From positions 5,153,001 to 5,217,000 of the forward strand of contig NZ_CP099397.1 in NCBI RefSeq assembly GCF_021495345.1: a DNA stretch of 64,000 bases, read 5' to 3'. Below are positions 42,191 through 50,139 of this stretch, piece after piece. The position numbers and the translations under genes are program-made. Position 1 is the stretch's first letter. Each line of letters opens with the position of its first letter. The DNA comes from Pseudomonas hydrolytica. Its GTDB lineage: Bacteria > Pseudomonadota > Gammaproteobacteria > Pseudomonadales > Pseudomonadaceae. The notes below the pieces were generated by a model. It was not told where the DNA came from and did no database searches. It saw only the letters and a program-made list of their open reading frames with translations.

Positions 42191-43447
42191 TCAGAGCAGC
42201 AGGCAGGGGTCTTCCTGCAGACGCGGCCCGACGAAGCACAGGCGGCCCTGCTCGTCGAGCACGGCCGGCTGCCCGGGGAAGTAGGGATTGTCCAGGCCCG
42301 CCAGTGCCTCCAGCTTCGCCGCCTCCAGCGGGCCGGGCGGCAGCGCGCCGACCAGCAGCAACAGCCGTCGCCGGGCCTCAAGATCCTGCAGGCGCGCGGC
42401 ATAGAGGCGCAGATCCGGCCCGCCGATGCTCAGCAGGATATCGCCGACACGGTTGCGCCAGCCGATGCTCGGCTTCATCGGCGCCGCGTGCGGCAGCGCC
42501 TCGACGAAGGCGTCCGGCTCCAGCTGCGACAACTCGGCCACCCGCAGATAGGGCGGCAAGGCGGCGTTGATGGTCATCTGCGGCTTGAACCACAACCGGA
42601 GTTGCAGGCGCTCGCCCCAGTCTGCCTGCGGATCGTCGCGCAGCCCGGCGAACATCTGCGCCACACCGGCGAACTCGTGCTGCAGGGGTTGCAGCAACGA
42701 GCGCTCGGCCAGCTCGACGGGCGCGCTCTCGCCGACCGCCGGCAGCAGGCCGTGGCGGTAGAGCAGCGCCTGCCACTGCAGGTTGCGCTCCACCAGGCGC
42801 GCCAGGCTGATCTTCACGATCAGGTTGTCGGCACGCCGCAGGTGCTGGCGCAGCCCGCGCAGTTCGGTTGCCAGCAGCTGCCCCGCCGCCTGGCCGTCGC
42901 CCTGCTGCGCGACGTGCAGAACGTGCAGATCGAACAGCTGCTGCCCCTTGAGCAGATAGGCAAGCGGCAGCGTCGGCGCGCTGATGTCCGCCCCGTGCAG
43001 GGTGCGGTAATCGTCCAGTGCGAGAAACTGCTCATAGCGCTGACGCAGCAGGCCATGGGCATCATCGAATGCCTGCAACTGCCCGGCGGCGGCGAGCACG
43101 CGGGCGAAGCAGCCCGGCGTCTCGATCGGGCAGAGCAGGTCCCCCTCCGGCAGGGGCAGCACGTCCCTGGTTGCCGGCGGCGGCTGGTCCGCGGCCCGCT
43201 GCGTCAGCCAGTCCTGATAGGCGGCCAGACGCAACGCTCCCAGCTGCTGCGGCGCCTGCTCGGCAGGCGCATCCAGCCCGGCCAGGTACAGGTAGGCGGC
43301 GCTTTGCCGGGCCCCGCCCTGCACCTGCGTTAGCCAGTTGCGCACTTCGGCTGTCGGCGCCTCGTCGCGCAGCCAGGCACCGGCAGCGGCCAGGAGCGCC
43401 AGCCCGAGAAAGGCGCCCGCCAGCCACACGCTGCGCCGCAGCTTCAA
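42191..43447 (-). CDS. Unknown protein anchored by one N-terminal span
   Basis: A 418-residue protein: MKLRRSVWLAGAFLGLALLAAAG gives a single membrane anchor, and the rest is a large, mostly helical periplasmic domain with one short loop containing two Cys (LLCPIETPGCFARVL). The TTG start overlaps the stop of the upstream gene (TTGA), so the two are coupled. I recognise no family. Its 3' end meets the amide ligase gene seven bases away, convergently. Confidence 0.65.
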   Translation of the reverse strand: MKLRRSVWLAGAFLGLALLAAAGAWLRDEAPTAEVRNWLTQVQGGARQSAAYLYLAGLDAPAEQAPQQLGALRLAAYQDWLTQRAADQPPPATRDVLPLPEGDLLCPIETPGCFARVLAAAGQLQAFDDAHGLLRQRYEQFLALDDYRTLHGADISAPTLPLAYLLKGQQLFDLHVLHVAQQGDGQAAGQLLATELRGLRQHLRRADNLIVKISLARLVERNLQWQALLYRHGLLPAVGESAPVELAERSLLQPLQHEFAGVAQMFAGLRDDPQADWGERLQLRLWFKPQMTINAALPPYLRVAELSQLEPDAFVEALPHAAPMKPSIGWRNRVGDILLSIGGPDLRLYAARLQDLEARRRLLLLVGALPPGPLEAAKLEALAGLDNPYFPGQPAVLDEQGRLCFVGPRLQEDPCLLL

Positions 43448-44160
43448 GGCCGCACCTGCGTGGCGACCTTGAGGTAGCGGCCCGCCACGCTGATGCCCAT
43501 GCCGCCATAGTCCTGACAGCCATCGCCAAACACCTCGAGCACGCGCAGCTCGATGCCTTCACGCAGCAGCTGCACCGCACAATCGGCGCCCAGGCCGGCA
43601 TCCTCCAGCGTCATCTGTATGCCGTCGCCGACCAGCTTGCCCTCCAGCTCGCCGATGGCCGCCGGGCCGTACTCCTCGACCCGCGCGCCCGCCCGCAGGG
43701 GCGAGAAGCTGGCCCGATAGCCACCGCCAGGCTGGGCACTGATCTGCAGTTCGCTCCACACCGCCTGGCCGCCATAGCGCAGGTAGCGCCCGACCGGGCT
43801 GGCGCCCAGTGCCGGATAATCCAGCGCGGCCGCCACCTTGCCCAGGTGCAGGCGGGTCGACGGGCCGCTGAGGTGGTTGTCCAGCGCCACGCCCAGCCAG
43901 GCGCGCGCCATGCCAGGGTCCCCAGCACGCAGATGGGTGAGGATCAGGTTGTTCAGGGCCAGCTCCAGTTGTGCCGTATCCCCCTCCTCGACACGTCGTA
44001 CCTGACGTTCGAACGCCTCGATGGCCTGCGCATAACGGCCGGCCTGATAGGCCGCGCTGCCAAGCTGATTGCACTGCGCCGCGCTGGTGCAGTCAGCGTC
44101 AGCCTGCGCCGTGGTCGCGACCAGAAGCAGCAGAGCGGAAAGTTTCGAGCGAATGGACAT
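43444..44160 (-). CDS. Secreted protein with TPR-like N-terminal part
   Basis: A 238-residue protein with signal peptide (MSIRSKLSALLLLVATTAQA), one or two TPR-like hairpins (AAYQAGRYAQAIEAFERQVR; LALNNLILTHLRAGDPGMAR) and a C-terminal beta-rich domain that may bind to the cell envelope. Six or so Cys near the two ends could form disulfides. Start chosen at 44160, with AAGGA eight bases before it; the ATG at 44169 has no room for a ribosome site. Forms a two-gene unit with the next gene; role unknown. Confidence 0.65.
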   Translation of the reverse strand: MSIRSKLSALLLLVATTAQADADCTSAAQCNQLGSAAYQAGRYAQAIEAFERQVRRVEEGDTAQLELALNNLILTHLRAGDPGMARAWLGVALDNHLSGPSTRLHLGKVAAALDYPALGASPVGRYLRYGGQAVWSELQISAQPGGGYRASFSPLRAGARVEEYGPAAIGELEGKLVGDGIQMTLEDAGLGADCAVQLLREGIELRVLEVFGDGCQDYGGMGISVAGRYLKVATQVRP

Positions 44161-44265
44161 GGATGGCATCCTTGCAACAGGGAAGTGTTGATCTTACGCC
44201 GAGATTGCGGGCTTCTTGCATCGCAGGCCTACTCTTAGCCACCTCACTTGATTTTCGGAGCAGCG

Positions 44266-44751
44266 ATGGAAGCCGGAACCGCGCAACTGACGATGACCGT
44301 ACTGATGACACCGGACATGGCCAATTTCTCCGGCAATGTCCACGGCGGCACCCTGCTCAAATACCTCGACGAGGTCGCCTACGCCTGCGCCAGCCGCTAT
44401 GCCGGGCGCTACGTGGTGACCCTGTCGGTGGACCAGGTGATCTTCCGCGAGCCGGTGCACGTCGGCGAGATGGTCACCTTCCTGGCCTCGGTGAACTACT
44501 GCGGGCGCACCTCGATGGAGGTCGGCATCAAGGTGATCACCGAGAACATCCGCGAACGCTCGGTGCGCCACACCAACAGCTGCTTCTTCACCATGGTGGC
44601 GATGGACGAACACGGCCGCCCGGCGCCGGTACCGGAACTGCACCCGGACACTCCCGATGGCCTGCGCCGTCAGCGCCAGGCCGAGCAGCGCCGGCAGATC
44701 CGCGCCGAGCTGCAGCAGCGCTATCAGGCCCTGAGCGAGGAGAAGGCCTGA
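44266..44751 (+). CDS. Acyl-CoA thioesterase, hotdog fold (YciA/PA5202-like)
   Basis: Hydrolyses acyl-CoA esters. The 161-residue protein has the hotdog core and active-site region NFSGNVHGGTLLKYLDEVAY (about residues 23-42), the VDQVIFREPVHVGEMVTFLA strand pair and the hexamer-type C-terminal helix. The ATG at 44266 follows CGGAG. It stands alone and a hairpin follows the stop. Confidence 0.88.
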   Translation: MEAGTAQLTMTVLMTPDMANFSGNVHGGTLLKYLDEVAYACASRYAGRYVVTLSVDQVIFREPVHVGEMVTFLASVNYCGRTSMEVGIKVITENIRERSVRHTNSCFFTMVAMDEHGRPAPVPELHPDTPDGLRRQRQAEQRRQIRAELQQRYQALSEEKA

Positions 44752-44773
44752 GGGGCGCAGGGCGGATACGACC

Positions 44774-44793
44774 CGCCGGCATATCTGCCGGCG
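44774..44793. repeat. Convergent intergenic hairpin
   Basis: A perfect 8-bp stem CGCCGGCA / TGCCGGCG with a TATC loop between two convergent genes; no T-run, so a weak or Rho-assisted end signal. Confidence 0.6.
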
Positions 44794-44827
44794 TGCACCC
44801 GCACTACCTGAAGCCGGGAGCGCCCGC

Positions 44828-45361
44828 TCAGTCGTGACCGATGTAGAACAGCAGCTCGCGGCGCTGCGGATGATCCTTGAGCCAGGCGCGGACTTCGTCG
44901 GCGCGGGCGATGGCATCTGCGCCGGCGATACGGGTGAAGCGCTCGCGACGCGCCTCTTCGCTGGCCTGCTGGCGCACCTGACGCTGCCAGGCGTCGGTGA
45001 AGATCGCCGGCACCTTGTGGCTCAGCTCCAGCGCCTTGAGCAGTTGCCATTCGCCGTTGTCCAGCCAGGCCTCGTCACAGCTGCCGCAGAGGTCGAGGCG
45101 ATTGGCGCGGGTACCGCTGATCTGGTACTTGCTCATCAGCTTGGCGCACTTGGGGCAGCTCAGGGCGTGACGGGTGTCGTCGGCCTGCTCTTCGGCGGCG
45201 AACTCGCCGCTGACGTCCGTCGCCGGCTGACGCTCGACCCAGTCACGGTAGTGCAGCAGGCCGACCAGGGTGCCGGCGCACTGGCTGCAGCCGTAGCCAT
45301 GCAGGCCGGCGTCGAGTTGGGTGGGTTGCAAACGTGGGGTACGGCAGGCGGGGCACTGCAT
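44828..45361 (-). CDS. zf-TFIIB zinc-ribbon protein
   Basis: A 177-residue cytoplasmic protein with two zinc-ribbon modules: CPACRTPRL...YGCSQCAG (about residues 3-29) and CPKCAKLM...LCGSCDEAWLDNGEW (about 69-105), then a charged helical tail. The family is conserved and its function unknown. It uses two predicted structural zinc ions. Confidence 0.85.
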   Translation of the reverse strand: MQCPACRTPRLQPTQLDAGLHGYGCSQCAGTLVGLLHYRDWVERQPATDVSGEFAAEEQADDTRHALSCPKCAKLMSKYQISGTRANRLDLCGSCDEAWLDNGEWQLLKALELSHKVPAIFTDAWQRQVRQQASEEARRERFTRIAGADAIARADEVRAWLKDHPQRRELLFYIGHD

Positions 45362-45483
45362 GGTGACGTCCTTTTCCAGTGAAGTGCGCGCACGCTAGTG
45401 CAGAGTGGCGTCAACGGCAAGACCTGGTGCTGAGAACTGCCTGGCAGATAGGCTAAGCTCTGTCTCCCCGCGTCGGAGTCACC

Positions 45484-45879
45484 ATGATCAACCTGTTCGA
45501 TGTCTTCCTGCTGATGCTCTTCGCTGCCGTCTGCGCCTGGCTGTGGCGCGGTCACGGCATTCGCGAACGCGCCCTGACACTGGCCAAGCAGCACTGCGCC
45601 CGGCTCGATGTGGAGCTGCTCGATGGCGCCGTCGCCCTGCGCCGCCTGGCCATCGAGCGCGATGCCCGCGGCCACCGGCGCCTGGCGCGCCTCTACGATT
45701 TCGAATTCACCGTTACCGGCGAGCAGCGCCTGCGCGGGCAGATCAGCATGTTCGGCCAACAGCTGGGGCGTATCCAGCTGGAGCCCCACCCGGTGCTGGA
45801 GCCACAGCCCGAGCCGGTTTCGGTACAGAGCCGCGACAAGGTGATCCGCCTGGAAGACTGGCGACGCAAGGCCGACTGA
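45484..45879 (+). CDS. DUF3301 membrane-anchored protein
   Basis: A 131-residue protein with one N-terminal membrane helix (VFLLMLFAAVCAWLW) and a basic cytoplasmic domain with the DUF3301 sequence (ALTLAKQHCARLDVELLDGA; LARLYDFEFTVTG). The ATG at 45484 follows GGAG. Gene order thioesterase, zinc ribbon, DUF3301 and hydrolase resembles the PA5201 area of P. aeruginosa. Function unknown. Confidence 0.85.
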   Translation: MINLFDVFLLMLFAAVCAWLWRGHGIRERALTLAKQHCARLDVELLDGAVALRRLAIERDARGHRRLARLYDFEFTVTGEQRLRGQISMFGQQLGRIQLEPHPVLEPQPEPVSVQSRDKVIRLEDWRRKAD

Positions 45880-45883
45880 GGCC

Positions 45884-46243
45884 TCAGCGCGGCTCCTCAT
45901 CGAGCAGCGCCAGCACCTGCCGCCATTCGGCGCGGCAACCATAGGTCATCGGCCGGCGCAGCAGCCGGCAGACGAGACGATGCCAGCCGCCACGCAGCTG
46001 GTTGCGCCGACAGCCCTCGAGCAGCCAGTCGCGATCGAAGGCGCTCCACACCCCGGCCGTGCTCCAGTGATTGAGCCAGACCAGCGGCGCCACCTCTTAG
46101 TGGAAGATGCGCTCCAGTTCGGCGCGGCCCAGGCCGCTGTTGCGCAGCACCGCGGCGATACTGCGCAGCCAGGGCTCGTCCAGCTCGATGTCCAGCCACA
46201 GATCGGCCAGCGCCAGCCAGACCTCCTCCCGGCCTGCCTGCAT
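45884..46243 (-). pseudogene. DUF7079-like gene interrupted by an in-frame TAA
   Basis: From the ATG at 46243 the frame reads MQAGREEVWLALADLWLDIE and reaches a TAA at 46097-46099 after 48 codons; the same frame then continues for 70 more codons without interruption (EVAPLVWLNHWSTAGVWSAF; MTYGCRAEWRQVLALLDEE). The full 119-codon frame fits a short, Trp-rich conserved family (DUF7079-like, from memory). A single change from GAA (Glu) to TAA would explain it. A GTG at 46091-46093 could restart the second half but has no good ribosome site. It lies three bases after the hydrolase gene. Confidence 0.7.
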
Positions 46244-46246
46244 CGC

Positions 46247-47125
46247 CTAGCTCCGCTGCAGCAGAAAATCGGCCGCCTGCGCCGCGCTGTCGGCCGGCCG
46301 CTCCTGCATGAAGCAATGCCCGCCGGGCACCACCTGGCTGCGCACATGGGCGTTGCTCGCACACCAGCGCGCCACCGACCTGGCGACGAAGGGATAAGTG
46401 TGCACGCCGTGAATCACTTCGGTCGGGGTGCTCACCTTGGCCAGCGACGGCCACAGGCGACGCGGGTAGGACCCGAAGATCTCGGCCTCGCGGCTCGGCC
46501 GGCACTTGAGCTCGACGCCGCCCTCCACGTCCTTCAAGGCGTGTTCGATGTAGGCGGCGAAGGCCGCCTCGTCCCAGCCACGGAACATGCCGCGGCCGTG
46601 CAGCGCAGCGTGGGCGGCGGCACGATCGGGCCACTGCCGGCGGCGCTTGCGCGCCTTGCTCGCCAGGGTGTTGCGCTGGGCCAGGCCGACCACGTCGGAC
46701 AACGCCATGACGCCGATCATCGCCGGGCTGAACAGCACCGGATCGAGCAGCACGGCGCGCCGGAACAGCTCGGGATGGCGAGCCAGGATCAGGCTGGTCA
46801 GTACGCCGCCGAAGCTGTGCCCGAGGGCGAAGCGCGGCACCTCGCCGAACGGCGCGCGCAACGCCTCGAAGGCCTCCACCGCCAGCTCGGCGCTGCGGTT
46901 CCAGCCGTGGAAACGACCACCGTGATCGCTGTCGCCATGGCCCTGCACGTCGCACAGCCAGAGGTCGAAGTCCTCGGCCAGCAGCGCCAGCATCGGCGTG
47001 TAGACCCGCCCGCAGTAGCCATTGCCGTGCAGAAAATGCAGCAGCGGCTTGCCCGAGGGCGGGCTGTGCCAGCCGCGCAGGGTGAAGCCGGCAGAGCAGG
47101 AGTGGGACCAGGGAAGCAGTTGCAT
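46247..47125 (-). CDS. Alpha/beta hydrolase
   Basis: A 292-residue cytoplasmic alpha/beta-fold hydrolase. Oxyanion region HFLHGNGYCGRVYTPML, nucleophile elbow GHSFGG (about S105), an acid region near IHGVHTYPF and His in VPGGHCFMQERP (about residue 270). The Trp/Arg-rich lid is typical of small-ester hydrolases, but no substrate can be named. It precedes the interrupted DUF7079-like gene in one operon. Confidence 0.85.
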   Translation of the reverse strand: MQLLPWSHSCSAGFTLRGWHSPPSGKPLLHFLHGNGYCGRVYTPMLALLAEDFDLWLCDVQGHGDSDHGGRFHGWNRSAELAVEAFEALRAPFGEVPRFALGHSFGGVLTSLILARHPELFRRAVLLDPVLFSPAMIGVMALSDVVGLAQRNTLASKARKRRRQWPDRAAAHAALHGRGMFRGWDEAAFAAYIEHALKDVEGGVELKCRPSREAEIFGSYPRRLWPSLAKVSTPTEVIHGVHTYPFVARSVARWCASNAHVRSQVVPGGHCFMQERPADSAAQAADFLLQRS

Positions 47126-47181
47126 GAAGGACCAGCCGCAGCCAATGACGGCGGCCAGTGTAGCGACGTGACGACGCCGCG

Positions 47182-47982
47182 TCAGGCCGGTACGGGCGGC
47201 GAATGTTCGGCGATAAAGGCCTGCAGCAGCTGGTTGAGGCGCTGCGGCTGGTCCAGCGGGGTGGCGTGGCCGGAGTCTTCGATCACCTCCAGACGGGCGT
47301 TGCGCAGCTGGCCGACATAGGCGCGCTTGTAGGCCAACGGCGTGTAGTCGCGGTCACCAGCTACTACCAGCAGCGGGATATCCGCCCGCGCTGCCCGCGG
47401 CAGCGCGCTCCAACCGGGAATGGCACGCATCGCGTGCAGGTAGGAGGTGCGGTCATTGCCGGCGATGCGCTCGATCAGTTGCTCGCGCAACGCCTGCTGC
47501 TCGGCCTTGGGAAACAGCTTGCCGGCCAGCAGCCGCGCCAGCGTCGGCAGACCCAGTGCGCGTACCAGTACCAGGCGCAGCCAGACCTGGGCGCGGATCT
47601 TCCAGCTATCGAGGGGAAAGCTCGGCGCGCTGTTGACCACCGCCGCGGCGCGCAGCAGCTCGGGGTGATCGGCGAGCAGCTGAAAGGTGAGCATGCCGCC
47701 CATGGAAATGCCCACCAGCACGCACGGCTCGATATCCAGGGCGCGGATGAAGTCGGCCACATCCCCCGCCAGCTCGGCCATGCTCACCGGTGCGCGCAAT
47801 GGCGCGCTCTGGCCATGGCCGCGCAGATCCAGGGCGTAGACCCGAAAGTGCCGGGCCAGATGCTCGATCTGTGGCTGCCAGTCGAGCGACGAGGAGCCCA
47901 GCCCGTGCAGCAGCAGAACCGCAGGGCCCTGGCCGCGGCAAACATAGGCGATACGGCCAGAGGGTAAATGCAGATAGTCCAT
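47182..47982 (-). CDS. Alpha/beta hydrolase, possible carboxylesterase/oligomer hydrolase
   Basis: A 266-residue alpha/beta hydrolase: LLHGLGSSSLDWQPQIEHL (oxyanion), DLRGHGQS, nucleophile GISMGG (about S97), acid VVAGDRDYTPL and His in IEDSGHATPLDQPQRL. The ATG at 47982 has AAGGAG at good distance. It is divergent from the TetR gene at 48162, a layout typical of regulator and target. Given the DUF1302/DUF1329 pair and PHA depolymerase nearby, it could split hydroxyalkanoate oligomers, but this is inference. Confidence 0.85.
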   Translation of the reverse strand: MDYLHLPSGRIAYVCRGQGPAVLLLHGLGSSSLDWQPQIEHLARHFRVYALDLRGHGQSAPLRAPVSMAELAGDVADFIRALDIEPCVLVGISMGGMLTFQLLADHPELLRAAAVVNSAPSFPLDSWKIRAQVWLRLVLVRALGLPTLARLLAGKLFPKAEQQALREQLIERIAGNDRTSYLHAMRAIPGWSALPRAARADIPLLVVAGDRDYTPLAYKRAYVGQLRNARLEVIEDSGHATPLDQPQRLNQLLQAFIAEHSPPVPA

Positions 47983-48161
47983 CACGGGTCGACTCCTTAC
48001 ATTAACGACAAACAATAAAGTGCCCTGACTCGCAATAAACGAATCAATCCACAGGGCGTTAATCCATCAACTTTCCAGACAACTTTCTAATTATCGAGTG
48101 GTTATTTGCCTTGACTTGCCAAACCCCCTAGAATCGGCCCGTGCCGGTTCGAGAATTGATC

Positions 48162-48782
48162 ATGTACAGCATCGCCAGCCCTACCCAGGCACGCAGCAAA
48201 AAGGCTCTGGAACGCTTCCTCAACGTCGCCGCCGAGCTGCTCGCCAACGACAGCTTCGAAGACACCGGCATTTCCCAGATCGCCCAACTGGCCGAATCCT
48301 CGGTGGGCACCTTCTATCGCCTGCTGGGCGACAAGGACGTGCTGCTGTACGCCGTGCACGAACGCTTCATCGAGCAGAGCGGCAGCGCCATCGATGCCCT
48401 CGCCGATCAGCTGGCACATGCCGAAACACCTTTGCAGGCGCGCGTCACGGCCTTTATCCAGGGCCTGGTACGCCAGTTCGAAGGCAGCGAGGGCCTGCTC
48501 CGCGCACTGATCCGGCGCAGCTCGGCAGATCTGCATTTCCGCCAGCGCTTCCATCAGCTCAATGCCCATATCGGTCAGACCTTCTGCCGCATCGCCCTGG
48601 CCAACCCGGCCGAACTCGGCCACCCACAACCGGCCCGGGCGGCCGATCTCTGCGCCCATATGCTGCTGGCCGGGATGAACTACTTCACCATGGTCGGCAG
48701 CCTCGGCACGACGCCCAGAGAAGTTGTGCCAGAGGAACTTTCTCGGCTTATCTGCAATTATCTGAAAGTTGCCGATAATTAA
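48162..48782 (+). CDS. TetR-family regulator
   Basis: A 206-residue TetR protein with a clear N-terminal helix-turn-helix (ISQIAQLAESSVGTFYRLLGDKDVLLYAV, about residues 38-66) and a helical ligand domain. The ATG at 48162 is chosen; a GTG 21 bases earlier is possible. It lies between a divergent alpha/beta hydrolase gene and a convergent DUF1329 gene whose stop overlaps its own (TTAA), and probably controls one or both. The ligand may be a fatty or hydroxy acid, by analogy with family members near such genes. Confidence 0.88.
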   Translation: MYSIASPTQARSKKALERFLNVAAELLANDSFEDTGISQIAQLAESSVGTFYRLLGDKDVLLYAVHERFIEQSGSAIDALADQLAHAETPLQARVTAFIQGLVRQFEGSEGLLRALIRRSSADLHFRQRFHQLNAHIGQTFCRIALANPAELGHPQPARAADLCAHMLLAGMNYFTMVGSLGTTPREVVPEELSRLICNYLKVADN

Positions 48783-50125
48783 CGCACGCTGTCCCTTCTA
48801 AGTTGTGCCGGTGTGAAATCGGTGGGTTTCAGGGCAATATCGAACTGATCCGCCGGTTCTTCGTTGGATAGAATACCGATGACATAACGGCCACCGATCA
48901 GGTCGTATATCGCGTCGCCCTTGGTCCATACCAGCGGCTGGTCGTAATAGTTGATGGTGTAGGACTCACCGAGACGCCAGAGGTTGTCGCGGTTGTCATA
49001 GTGATCGACCAGCAGGATCTGGTAGCTGTCCTCGTCGAAATAGAAGTCGCGCTGCTTGTACTGGTGGCGTTGGCCGGCCTTCAGCGTGGCGCGCACATGC
49101 CAGACGCGGTGCAGCTCGTAACGCAGCAGCTCGGGATTGACGTGGCCGCGCTGGACGATGTCGCTGTACTTGTTGCTCCGGGCGGCGAGGCGGTAGCTGT
49201 TGTAGGGCACGATCATTTCCCGCTTGCCCATCAGTTGCCAGTCGTACTTGTCCGGCGCACCGGAGAACATGTCGAAGTTGTCGGTGGTGCGCATGCCCTC
49301 GGAGGCGGTGCCGGGGGAGTCGTAGGCCACGTTCGGCGTACGTCGCACGCGGCGCTGGCCGGCGGCGTAGAGCCAGGCCAGACGCGGCTCCTTGACCTGG
49401 TTGACGGTCTCGTGAACCAGCAGCTCAGTGCCGGCCAGGCGCGCCGGCGCCAGCACCGACTGGCGGAAGTAGAACAGCACGTTGCCGTTGTTCTTGCTGT
49501 GGTCGCCGGCGTCCTGGTTGAACAGGAACAGATCCGCGATGCGGGTCATGAAGTAATCGCCGCTGGCATGCGGCACGGCCTGGGCGTAGTAGCGCTTGAC
49601 GCTCTCGCCGCGGTAGCGCACCAGGTGGTTCCACAGCACTTCCAGGCCCGATTGGGGAATGGGAAAGGGCGTGGCCAGCTGGAAGTCGGCAATGCCATTG
49701 CCGTTCTCGATCAGCTTGGCCGTCGTGGCGTTGGCCTTGACCGCGGCGTATACCTTGTCCGGGTAGGACGCCGAGCGCCGCGTCGGGTAGACCTTGAGCT
49801 TCCAGCTGTCATGGTAGCGCTGCAGCATGGCCAGTTGGCCGGGGCTGAGCTGCTCGCGGTACTGCTGGGCATTGGCGTGGGTCACGGTGAACAGCGGCTG
49901 ATCGGCGGCGAAGGGGTCCCTGTAGCCGAGTGCCGGATCGAAAGCGCCGCTGTCCTGGGCCAGGCCGCCGTCCCAGGCGGGAATGCTGCCGCTGGCGTTG
50001 CCGGCACGCTCGGCGCCCATCGGGGTGAGGTCCTGGCCGAGCCGCGCGGCCTGCTCGGCGCCGACCTGGGCCTGGGCCAACGAACTGGTCAGCAGGGCCG
50101 CCAGCAGAAATCCTGATCGAATCAT
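48779..50125 (-). CDS. DUF1329 envelope protein
   Basis: A 448-residue exported protein with signal peptide (MIRSGFLLAALLTSSLAQAQ) and the DUF1329 body (LTPMGAERAGNASGSIPAWDGG; GQRRVRRTPNVAYDSPGTAS; PYNSYRLAARSNKY). DUF1329 has a LolA/LolB-like lipid-binding fold from family knowledge, and almost always pairs with DUF1302. The ATG at 50125 follows AAGGGG by nine bases. It lies 14 bp after the DUF1302 gene and forms one operon with it. The pair is linked to uptake or export of hydrophobic compounds, but the substrate is not established. Confidence 0.88.
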   Translation of the reverse strand: MIRSGFLLAALLTSSLAQAQVGAEQAARLGQDLTPMGAERAGNASGSIPAWDGGLAQDSGAFDPALGYRDPFAADQPLFTVTHANAQQYREQLSPGQLAMLQRYHDSWKLKVYPTRRSASYPDKVYAAVKANATTAKLIENGNGIADFQLATPFPIPQSGLEVLWNHLVRYRGESVKRYYAQAVPHASGDYFMTRIADLFLFNQDAGDHSKNNGNVLFYFRQSVLAPARLAGTELLVHETVNQVKEPRLAWLYAAGQRRVRRTPNVAYDSPGTASEGMRTTDNFDMFSGAPDKYDWQLMGKREMIVPYNSYRLAARSNKYSDIVQRGHVNPELLRYELHRVWHVRATLKAGQRHQYKQRDFYFDEDSYQILLVDHYDNRDNLWRLGESYTINYYDQPLVWTKGDAIYDLIGGRYVIGILSNEEPADQFDIALKPTDFTPAQLRRDSVR

Positions 50126-50139
50126 GCGTTGCATCCCCT

